From positions 1-14,125 of the forward strand of contig CAIXMD010000038.1 of assembly GCA_903920415.1 (NCBI GenBank): 14,125 bases of DNA, given 5' to 3'. Origin of the DNA: an uncultured Desulfomonile sp. (GTDB lineage Bacteria > Desulfobacterota > Desulfomonilia > Desulfomonilales > Desulfomonilaceae). Of the stretch, positions 7,606 through 13,481 are shown piece after piece. Positions within the stretch are counted from its first letter, which is position 1. Every line of letters starts with the position of its first letter. The notes under the pieces are model-generated. The model was not told where the DNA came from, searched no databases, and was given only the letters and a program-made list of their open reading frames with translations. The position numbers and the translations under genes were made by a program.

Positions 7606-7629
7606 AAAGACCTCCACCCGAAGGCCTTT
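7606..7629 (-). repeat. Imperfect hairpin in the rnfC-rnfD spacer
   Basis: The arms AAAGACCT and AGGCCTTT pair over 8 positions with one internal mismatch around an 8-nt loop. In the direction of transcription the stem is followed by a pyrimidine-rich run (TTCTTCCTCTTTC). This is weak attenuator-like structure inside the 113-nt spacer, which otherwise holds nothing I can identify. Confidence 0.25.
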
Positions 7630-7681
7630 AAGGTTCATCTCTCAGCCTTTGCCCTTCATCCTTATGCTATCGGGAATCTTC

Positions 7682-9004
7682 CTACCCGTGTTTCTTTATC
7701 TGAATTTTGGCCAGTCTGGCGAATTGAACCAGGGGACGTCTGGCCGGACAAACATAACCGCAGCAACCACACTCGAAACATTCAAAAACACCGTATTTTT
7801 CGGTCAGGTGCCCCTTGCCTGCCTCGACATAAATTCCAACTTCCATCGGTGAAAGTCCCATCGGACAGGCTTCCATACACCCGCCGCAGTGAATACAGGG
7901 GCCGTATTCACCCACATCCGTCTCTTTGCTGTTTAAAAAAAGCACACCTGATGTGGCTTTAACTATGGGAACTTCGAGATCGGAAATTGCGAAGCCCATC
8001 ATGGGGCCACCTGAAACTATCTTCAGTAGGTCTCTGGTGCCGCCCAAGTAATTCACCACGTCTGATAGCAGGGTCCCAACTTTTACCTTGAGGTTGGCGG
8101 GCCGATTAATGGCACGTCCTGAGAAAGTAACGACCTTTTCGTACAGTGGCTTGCTCATAATGGCAGCTTCAAAGACGGCCAGTGTCGTCGAAATGTTCTG
8201 AACGATAACTCCCACATCAAAGGGTAGACCGCCTCCTGGGACAGCCCTGTTCGTGAGTGAATAAATAAGCTGCTTTTCAGAACCCTGGGGATATTTTACT
8301 TCCATGCCCTGAACCCTGACGTTCAAGTCTTCGTCCCCGAAAGACTCCTGAACAGCTTTGTTCATAACGTTTATTGCATCGGGTTTGTTGAGTTCGATCC
8401 CGAGGATGCACTGTTTTATGCCCAGTATCTTGAGAATAATCTTGGCGCCCTGAACAATCTTTCCAGGATATTCGAGCATTATCCTGTGGTCGGTCGTGAG
8501 GTAGGGTTCGCATTCGGCGCCGTTAAGAATGAGCGTATCGACTTTGGCGGTCGGTGGCGGTGATAACTTTACATGGGTAGGGAATCCCGCTCCTCCAAGG
8601 CCCACTAGTCCTGCTTCCTTGACTCTGGCCAAGAGCTGTTCCCGAGAAAGTTTCCGCCAATCCTCCGTTTCATATTGCCTGGCAGGAGCCGACGGATCTC
8701 TTTCAATAACCACCGCGTCACACCTCACCATCGTGGGGTGAGGCCTCGGCTCAATGGATTTGACCACACCAGTGACACTGCTGTGAATACTGGCGCCAAG
8801 AGCTTTCTCTACAATGGCCAGCACCTCTCCTTCCTGTACTTGCTGTTTCTTCTTTACAACAGGCTTAGCAGCAGCTCCAAAATGCATGGATAACGGCAGA
8901 ACTACCTGGCCTGGTGCCGGCATTTCCTCAATAGCCAGATGTTCGGTGAGTTCTTTGTGTTCCTCGGGATGTACCCCGCCTTTAGGGAAAGTTGATCCGG
9001 CCAT
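7682..9004 (-). CDS. rnfC: Rnf electron transport complex subunit RnfC
   Basis: RnfC is the peripheral cytoplasmic subunit that exchanges electrons with NAD(H). This 440-residue protein starts with the RnfC N-terminal region. A barrel-sandwich segment follows (about 30-85, HFGAAAKPVV...GASIHSSVTGVVKSIEP), then the flavin/nucleotide-binding fold with GLGGAGFP (135-142) and LNGAECEPY (160-168), and a SLBB-like segment. Two [4Fe-4S] motifs lie near the C-terminus: CIHCGGCMEACP (C370, C373, C376, C380) and CFECGCCGYVCP (C409, C412, C415, C419). GAGGA precedes the ATG. It is the first gene of rnfCDGEAB, the order common in anaerobes. It lacks the long Ala/Lys-rich C-terminal extension of enterobacterial RsxC and ends shortly after the second cluster. 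Confidence 0.96.
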   Translation of the reverse strand: MAGSTFPKGGVHPEEHKELTEHLAIEEMPAPGQVVLPLSMHFGAAAKPVVKKKQQVQEGEVLAIVEKALGASIHSSVTGVVKSIEPRPHPTMVRCDAVVIERDPSAPARQYETEDWRKLSREQLLARVKEAGLVGLGGAGFPTHVKLSPPPTAKVDTLILNGAECEPYLTTDHRIMLEYPGKIVQGAKIILKILGIKQCILGIELNKPDAINVMNKAVQESFGDEDLNVRVQGMEVKYPQGSEKQLIYSLTNRAVPGGGLPFDVGVIVQNISTTLAVFEAAIMSKPLYEKVVTFSGRAINRPANLKVKVGTLLSDVVNYLGGTRDLLKIVSGGPMMGFAISDLEVPIVKATSGVLFLNSKETDVGEYGPCIHCGGCMEACPMGLSPMEVGIYVEAGKGHLTEKYGVFECFECGCCGYVCPARRPLVQFARLAKIQIKKHG

Positions 9005-9091
9005 GATTCCTCTTTGGTAACTGTTTAGCTAAAACCGGGCACAGAACGGGAAGTCTGGTACCAACTCCTCCCTGTCCCTATTACCACCGGT

Positions 9092-9229
9092 CTACGTTGT
9101 GTCCGCACGATCGAGTCTATAAAATTTATAGTTAGGCTCTTCCCAAAACTGCCAAAAGGGCCGTGCTCGTGTCATATTGTCAGTCATGATACGGTCATCG
9201 ACAATAATATCCAAAGGCTCTTCTGTCAA
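9092..9229 (-). CDS. Possible 45-residue small protein upstream of rnfC
   Basis: A minus-strand frame starts at TTG (9229), with GAGGA 8 nt upstream, and ends at TAG 87 nt before rnfC. The product begins TEEPLDIIVDDRIMTD after the start and ends FYRLDRADTT. It is acidic, then aromatic-rich (RPFWQFWEEPNYKFYRLDR), and has a believable amino-acid mix for a soluble peptide. No family is recognised. Against it: the start TTGACA is also a perfect -35 hexamer, so the same bases may be promoter, and the length is within chance. If real, it would be a leader peptide or small subunit in the rnf operon. Confidence 0.25.
   Translation of the reverse strand: MTEEPLDIIVDDRIMTDNMTRARPFWQFWEEPNYKFYRLDRADTT
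9117..9131. repeat. 15-bp palindrome CTATAAA-A-TTTATAG
   Basis: Two perfect 7-base arms (CTATAAA and TTTATAG) flank a single A between rnfC and the plus-strand cassette. It overlaps a TAAAAT (9120-9125) that sits 17 bp after TTGTGT (9097-9102) on the plus strand. This is a weak promoter-like pair that could serve the cassette, with the palindrome as operator. Function is inferred only. Confidence 0.35.
9201..9229 (-). promoter_or_regulatory. Candidate sigma-70-type promoter for rnfCDGEAB
   Basis: On the minus strand TTGACA (9224-9229, perfect -35) is followed after exactly 17 bp by TATTGT (9201-9206, four of six to the -10 consensus). This would place the transcription start near 9194 and leave a leader of about 190 nt before rnfC. 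It overlaps the possible small ORF's start codon, so the two readings compete. It was found by eye only. Confidence 0.4.
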
Positions 9230-9249
9230 GAAGTTATTCCTCAGCCTTG

Positions 9250-9690
9250 ATGATGAAACGCGTTCTGACGCCAATTATAGATCTCTCCATTAAACCTTAT
9301 CATGCGCTCGAAAGTATGAGACAATGGGCACGTGTAAAAACGTACTTTGACGTATCTCTGGGACCGAATGACATGAAATCAACAGGAGTTACACCATTGG
9401 AAAAAACGATTGAGAAACTTATTTTAGACAGAATTGACAGCCCGGGGTGGGTGACCACTCGAGGAATCCTACTTGACCCTGAGGGCAAGTCCTCTGCAGA
9501 GGAGCATCGTCTGGTAGAGCAAGTAATGATAAGTCTTGCCGAGAGAGGCCAGGTGACTCTGTGGCGATTAATCCTCCAAGATGGGGGAGAAAATTTATTG
9601 GCAGCCGCTAGACCAGGCTTGGAACTCGACAAGGACCTCGAAAAGAGAGGGGCCTGGGCCCGCGCGGAGCCACATCATCCTCAAGCATGA
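9250..9690 (+). CDS. Unrecognised small protein, possibly winged-helix, coupled to an HKD nuclease gene
   Basis: I do not recognise a family for this 146-residue protein. The best-ordered part is residues about 47-105: a helix TPLEKTIEKLILDRI, then PGWVTTRGILLDPEG, a long helix SAEEHRLVEQVMISLAERG, and a strand-like QVTLWRLIL. That helix order would suit a winged helix-turn-helix fold, but this is a guess from pattern. There is no signal peptide or membrane segment. The start is uncertain: TTG, ATG and ATG occur in a row at 9247-9255 without a clear ribosome site, and internal ATGs at 9313 and 9373 could also serve. The first 40 residues look less protein-like. The TGA overlaps the ATG of the downstream HKD gene (ATGA), so the two are almost certainly one operon, opposite in strand to everything around them. 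Confidence 0.65.
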   Translation: MMKRVLTPIIDLSIKPYHALESMRQWARVKTYFDVSLGPNDMKSTGVTPLEKTIEKLILDRIDSPGWVTTRGILLDPEGKSSAEEHRLVEQVMISLAERGQVTLWRLILQDGGENLLAAARPGLELDKDLEKRGAWARAEPHHPQA

Positions 9691-10208
9691 AAACCCTCTT
9701 GAATAGACAAATATACGAGGAATTCACACAGACTCGCCTTGTGACAGCTCAGCGATTTGTGTGGATAGCCACGGCAAATATAAAAACCACGGGGCTGCGC
9801 TACCGAAACCGTTTCATATCCTTTCCTGACTTCATGGCCATCCTCGTGAATCGCGGCGTGTTTTTCCGCATTATACACGCTGAACTCCCATCGAGGCCAT
9901 TTCGCGACCGATACGAGCACCTTGATTCAAAAGGGTCGCTGAGCGCAGGCGTGGAATTCCTCCAGTGTATCCGAATGCATGCCAAGATCTTCATAGTAGA
10001 CGGAGAAGCCGCCCTGGTGGGGAGCCCAAACCTAACGGGAGCTGGAATAGGAGCTAAATCCCACATGAAACGGAACTTTGAAGTGGGCTTCCTTTTTGAA
10101 GGGGAAGAGGAAACGCTCCCTTTCCTGAATTATTTCGACGAAATCTGGATGGGTGATCCCTGCCGTTCCTGTCGCTTGCGTACTGTGTGTCCAGCTCCCG
10201 CGGCCTGA
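9687..10208 (+). CDS. Single-HKD phospholipase D-like protein (Nuc-type nuclease candidate)
   Basis: This 173-residue protein of the phospholipase D superfamily carries one complete catalytic motif: H98, K100 and D105 in MHAKIFIVD, then GSPN at 112-115. Single-HKD enzymes of about this length, such as the endonuclease Nuc, work as homodimers that cleave phosphodiester bonds, so nuclease is the best guess. Unlike Nuc there is no signal peptide, which suggests a cytoplasmic target. The C-terminus has a Cys cluster, DPCRSCRLRTVCP (C159, C162, C168), which may bind metal or form disulfides. The N-terminal half (about 5-65) fits an alpha/beta PLD fold, with strand WIATANI and helix FPDFMAILVNRG. 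The start overlaps the preceding gene's stop. It converges with the synthetase gene 40 bp away, and no terminator is visible between them. Confidence 0.85.
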   Translation: MKTLLNRQIYEEFTQTRLVTAQRFVWIATANIKTTGLRYRNRFISFPDFMAILVNRGVFFRIIHAELPSRPFRDRYEHLDSKGSLSAGVEFLQCIRMHAKIFIVDGEAALVGSPNLTGAGIGAKSHMKRNFEVGFLFEGEEETLPFLNYFDEIWMGDPCRSCRLRTVCPAPAA

Positions 10209-10248
10209 TTATTGCCCAGGTATCTATCTTTCCGTTAAGGTGATGCCG

Positions 10249-12198
10249 TCAAGCTTTGAGTTCTGGAATATTGGCGAACAATTCCAGAGCCTCCGGGTTG
10301 AGCAGAGCGTCCCGGTTGGTAACCGGCCTGCCTTCAATGACGTTCCTTACCGCAATTTCAACTTTCTTTCCGTTTAAGGTCACAGGAATATCCTGGGCCG
10401 GGAGGATGAATGCCGGTACATGTCGCGGGGTTGTGCTATCACGAATTGTTTTATTTATTTTGTTTTTCAGCGCTTCATCGAGAACCACACCTGGGGCCGT
10501 TTTTACAAAAAGGATAACCCGGACGTCGTTTTCCCATGACTGGCCCACAACGATGCTGTCTACAACCTCATCCATAGCTTCCACCTGCCGATAAATCTCA
10601 GCAGTACCTATTCGCACTCCAGCGGGGTTCAAGGTCGCGTCTGAACGCCCATAGATCTTTACTCCGCCGTGTTCTGTAATTTCGATAAAGTCACCGTGGT
10701 GCCAAACGTTGGGATACACGTCGAAATAAGCCTTCTTGTACTTCGAGTTGTCCGGATCGTTCCAGAAGTAGATAGGTTGTGAAGGGAATGTAGCACTACA
10801 TACCAACTCTCCCTGTCCTCCCCTCACAGGCTTTCCAGAAAAGTCGAAAGCTTCGACCTTCATACCGAGGCCACGGCACTGTAACTCCCCCTCATAGACG
10901 GGCAAAATCGGGCATCCCAGGGCAAAACACGAAATGATGTCGGTCCCGCCGGAGATTGATGCCAGGTCGAGATCTTCTTTGACATCGCGATACACAAATC
11001 GAAAGCTTTCTTCAGAGAGCGGAGATCCTGTGGAACACATCGTCTTGAGACCTGCAAGGTCATATTTTTCCCTCGGCTTCACTCCTGCCTTCTCCACTCC
11101 AGCAATGTAGCGTGCACTTGTCCCGAAAATACTCATTTTTTCGTCCTGGGCTAACTGGAAGATGGCCCCAGGGTCGGGGTAGAAAGGAGAGCCGTCAAAT
11201 AGAATCACCGTGGCGCCTACTGCCAGTCCACTGACAAGCCAGTTCCACATCATCCAACCGCATGTGGTGAAATAGTAAATCTTGTCCTCCCTCTTAAGAT
11301 CGCAGTGGAGGATGTGCTCTTTTAGATGCTGAATAAGGGTCCCACCTGCTCCATGAACCATGCACTTGGGAAGCCCAGTGGTTCCGGAAGAATACATGAT
11401 GTAAAGAGGATGGTTGAAAGGAAGCTGTTCGAAATCGATTTTCAACCCATGTTCTCTAGAGACAAAATCCTGGTAGTGAATCCCATTAGGAACAGAACTG
11501 ATATCAGCCCTTTCCTCAGTGTACGGGATTACCACGACCTTCTCGATGCTCGGCAACTCTTTGAGTATTCCGCCTATCCGATCGAGTGAGTCATGAGCCT
11601 TGCCGTTGTAGTAGTAGCCGTTCGCCGTGAAAAGGATCTTTGGCTCTATTTGCCCGAACCTGTCCAGCACCCCCTTAATTCCGAAATCCGGCGAGCAGGA
11701 AGACCAGATGGCACCTATGCCAGCGGCTGCGAGCATCGCTACCACGGCATGCATCATGTTGGGAACATAACCTGCAACTCTGTCTCCCTTGACAACACCT
11801 GCTTGCCTCAGTGAAACAGCCAGGCGAGCAACTTCGTCGTAGAGTTGGGCATATGTCATTCGAACAGTTTCCAATCCCTCGCCTTTGAACACTAAGGCAA
11901 CATGGTTGTCCCTGAAACGCAAAAGGTTCTCAGCATAATTCAATCGCGCCCCAATAAACCACTTAGCCCCAATCATTGTCGGAGAATCTTCAAGAACTTT
12001 TTCGTAAGGCTTAGAGGCTATTACATTACCGAATTCCCAAACTGCAGCCCAAAAATCCTCTCTGTTCTCGATGGACCAGTCATACAGTCTCTGGTAACCG
12101 CTGATACTAAGAGAATGCCTTTCGTTGACGAAGCTGATGAACCGGGTGATGTTGGCGTTCTTGATCCGTTCTTCCGAAGGTCTCCAAAGAGGATCCAT
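10249..12198 (-). CDS. Acetoacetyl-CoA synthetase (acetoacetate-CoA ligase)
   Basis: This 649-residue acyl-adenylate ligase should convert acetoacetate, ATP and CoA to acetoacetyl-CoA in the cytoplasm. Length and sequence fit the AACS branch of the acetyl-CoA synthetase family. It has the N-terminal cap MDPLWRPSEERIKNANITRF and the motif WFIGARLNYAENLL (80-93). The AMP-binding P-loop is YSSGTTGLPK (269-278), followed by TTCGWMMWNW (311-320), STGSPLSEESF, the SGGTDI motif (416-421), HGDFIEI and the hinge GRSDATLNPAGVRIG (517-531). The catalytic lysine near the C-terminus is in TLNGKKVE (K611 or K612). AAGGAGGTGG is an excellent ribosome site before the ATG. It is the third gene after the hydratase and lyase-like genes, though a 130-nt gap precedes it. 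Related propionyl- or butyryl-CoA ligases are possible but less likely given the length and motifs. Confidence 0.92.
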   Translation of the reverse strand: MDPLWRPSEERIKNANITRFISFVNERHSLSISGYQRLYDWSIENREDFWAAVWEFGNVIASKPYEKVLEDSPTMIGAKWFIGARLNYAENLLRFRDNHVALVFKGEGLETVRMTYAQLYDEVARLAVSLRQAGVVKGDRVAGYVPNMMHAVVAMLAAAGIGAIWSSCSPDFGIKGVLDRFGQIEPKILFTANGYYYNGKAHDSLDRIGGILKELPSIEKVVVIPYTEERADISSVPNGIHYQDFVSREHGLKIDFEQLPFNHPLYIMYSSGTTGLPKCMVHGAGGTLIQHLKEHILHCDLKREDKIYYFTTCGWMMWNWLVSGLAVGATVILFDGSPFYPDPGAIFQLAQDEKMSIFGTSARYIAGVEKAGVKPREKYDLAGLKTMCSTGSPLSEESFRFVYRDVKEDLDLASISGGTDIISCFALGCPILPVYEGELQCRGLGMKVEAFDFSGKPVRGGQGELVCSATFPSQPIYFWNDPDNSKYKKAYFDVYPNVWHHGDFIEITEHGGVKIYGRSDATLNPAGVRIGTAEIYRQVEAMDEVVDSIVVGQSWENDVRVILFVKTAPGVVLDEALKNKINKTIRDSTTPRHVPAFILPAQDIPVTLNGKKVEIAVRNVIEGRPVTNRDALLNPEALELFANIPELKA

Positions 12199-12228
12199 GC
12201 TCCCACCTCCTTATGATCGCATTGAACT

Positions 12229-12257
12229 ATTTTGTCACATAGTTAACATACCGACAA
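12229..12257 (-). promoter_or_regulatory. Weak promoter candidate for the acetoacetyl-CoA synthetase gene
   Basis: On the minus strand TTGTCG (12252-12257) and CAAAAT (12229-12234) are 17 bp apart, each matching consensus at four of six positions. They lie about 30-60 bp upstream of the start codon. This could allow transcription independent of the lyase gene. Confidence 0.25.
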
Positions 12258-12279
12258 GTTTAACCCCGAACGTGAAACG

Positions 12280-12299
12280 TAACATCCCTGGAGATGTTA
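12280..12299. repeat. Inverted repeat TAACATC-N6-GATGTTA
   Basis: Two perfect 7-base arms (TAACATC and GATGTTA) are separated by CCTGGA, just upstream of the weak promoter for the synthetase gene. There is no adjacent T-run, so an operator is more likely than a terminator. A second near-palindrome, GTCTGCATGCGGAC, sits at 12315-12328, immediately after the lyase-like gene's stop. Confidence 0.4.
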
Positions 12300-12328
12300 T
12301 ACCTGAGGCGTTTTGTCTGCATGCGGAC

Positions 12329-13462
12329 TTATAATACCTTGTAGGCTGCCTTTTCCTGCCATTTGGCGGGGAATTTTTGTCCCCGATCTTCTCCAAGCCT
12401 TTTCTTTAGTTCACTAAGTCCCTTACGTTTATATTGCTCACGAGGCTTCTTGGGAATTCTCCCATTCAAAATAGATTCCGACCTCAATCTTCGACCTATG
12501 GTTTTCTCCATCATCGTTCCCAAGTCAAGCAGTCGATCCACGTCAATACCGGTATCAATTCCCATTTCATCCATCATCACCGTCAGGTCTTCTATGCACT
12601 GGAGCCCTACCACATTGGGGTCACGATAATAGTAAGAGCCTGTACCGCTCACAGGGACACGGTCCATGAAGTTGGCCGGTTGCCCACCCAAACCCCCAAG
12701 GGTGGCCTCAAAAATTTCTATCCCAGCCTGGAGGGCAGCGAGACAATTTGCAGTCCCCCAGCCCCGGGTCACGTGGAAGTGGGCTATGTGGAGTTTCTTG
12801 TCCGGGATTTCATCAAGAACCATAGAATAGTACCTATAGACCTGGTTGGGCGGAGCGCTCCCATCGTGGTCGGCGTGTTCAATATCCCATGCCCCTATAT
12901 CAAGCCATCGCTTGGTAAATTCAACGGCCTCTTCCAAACGAGTCGGCCCAGATATGGGAGAGCCCCAAATCGTCGACACCGTCCCATTCAATTTGATGCC
13001 GACATCCCTAGCCTTTTCTATACACCGTTCGGCTTCTTCCCAATAATTTGGTAAGGTTGTTCCTGAATTAGCGAAATGATGTTCCTCGTCGGTAGACACC
13101 ATCATCAAAATTCGGTCGGGCCCCCACCCTTCCCTTCTGGCCTTCACCGCCCTGTCTACAGCCTTTTCCCTGATAGTTATTGCAGTTAGGGTGATGTCGC
13201 CCCAATTGATTCCTGCACGAGAGAGCTTCTTGGAATCCCTCAACCTCTTTAAGAGTTCGTCGGCATCCTTGAATTGGGGCATCGAGGTCGGATTACCAAG
13301 ATTTGTTACCTCGAGGTGTTTAACACCGCAGAGGATGAGTTCTTCCAGATAGAACAATTTTGCATCAGTGGGTATCCAGATTTCCTCATGCTGAAAACCG
13401 TCGCGGACTGAAATATCATTGATCTGAACCTTTTTGGGGTAACTTAACTCATGTTCGGTCAT
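12329..13462 (-). CDS. HMG-CoA lyase-like DRE-TIM protein lacking the catalytic cysteine
   Basis: This 377-residue protein belongs to the pyruvate carboxyltransferase/HMG-CoA lyase (DRE-TIM) superfamily. The first strand motif ISVRDGFQHE (R20, D21, Q24) parallels the RDGLQNE of HMG-CoA lyase. LEVTNLGNPTSMPQF, the metal-site candidate AHFHVTRGWGTAN (H228, H230) and EATLGGLGG (252-260) follow in order. In known HMG-CoA lyases the loop is GLGGCP with an essential Cys; here it is GLGGQP (Gln261). The residue after HxH is Val rather than Asp. It also has a basic C-terminal extension of about 60 residues (KKPREQYKRKGLSELKKR). Position between an AUH-like hydratase and acetoacetyl-CoA synthetase suggests a role in HMG-CoA cleavage or a related aldol step, but the chemistry may differ. 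The ATG at 13462 follows GGAGGAGGAAAG, 19 nt after the hydratase stop; an in-frame upstream TTG lies inside the hydratase gene. Confidence 0.85.
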   Translation of the reverse strand: MTEHELSYPKKVQINDISVRDGFQHEEIWIPTDAKLFYLEELILCGVKHLEVTNLGNPTSMPQFKDADELLKRLRDSKKLSRAGINWGDITLTAITIREKAVDRAVKARREGWGPDRILMMVSTDEEHHFANSGTTLPNYWEEAERCIEKARDVGIKLNGTVSTIWGSPISGPTRLEEAVEFTKRWLDIGAWDIEHADHDGSAPPNQVYRYYSMVLDEIPDKKLHIAHFHVTRGWGTANCLAALQAGIEIFEATLGGLGGQPANFMDRVPVSGTGSYYYRDPNVVGLQCIEDLTVMMDEMGIDTGIDVDRLLDLGTMMEKTIGRRLRSESILNGRIPKKPREQYKRKGLSELKKRLGEDRGQKFPAKWQEKAAYKVL

Positions 13463-13481
13463 ACAGACTTTCCTCCTCCTT

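Noticed and set aside
7411..7962. Plus-strand frame of 183 codons across the rnfD/rnfC boundary
   Set aside because: It is antisense to two firmly identified rnf genes, with His/Pro/Arg-rich composition typical of a shadow frame and no ribosome site.
9005..9249. Sigma-54 promoter for rnf driven by the nearby NtrC-type regulator
   Set aside because: I found no TGGCAC-N5-TTGC-like pair by eye on the minus strand of this region.
12434..13054. Plus-strand frame of 206 codons
   Set aside because: It lies entirely antisense within the lyase-like gene, which has strong family motifs. The plus-strand product shows none.
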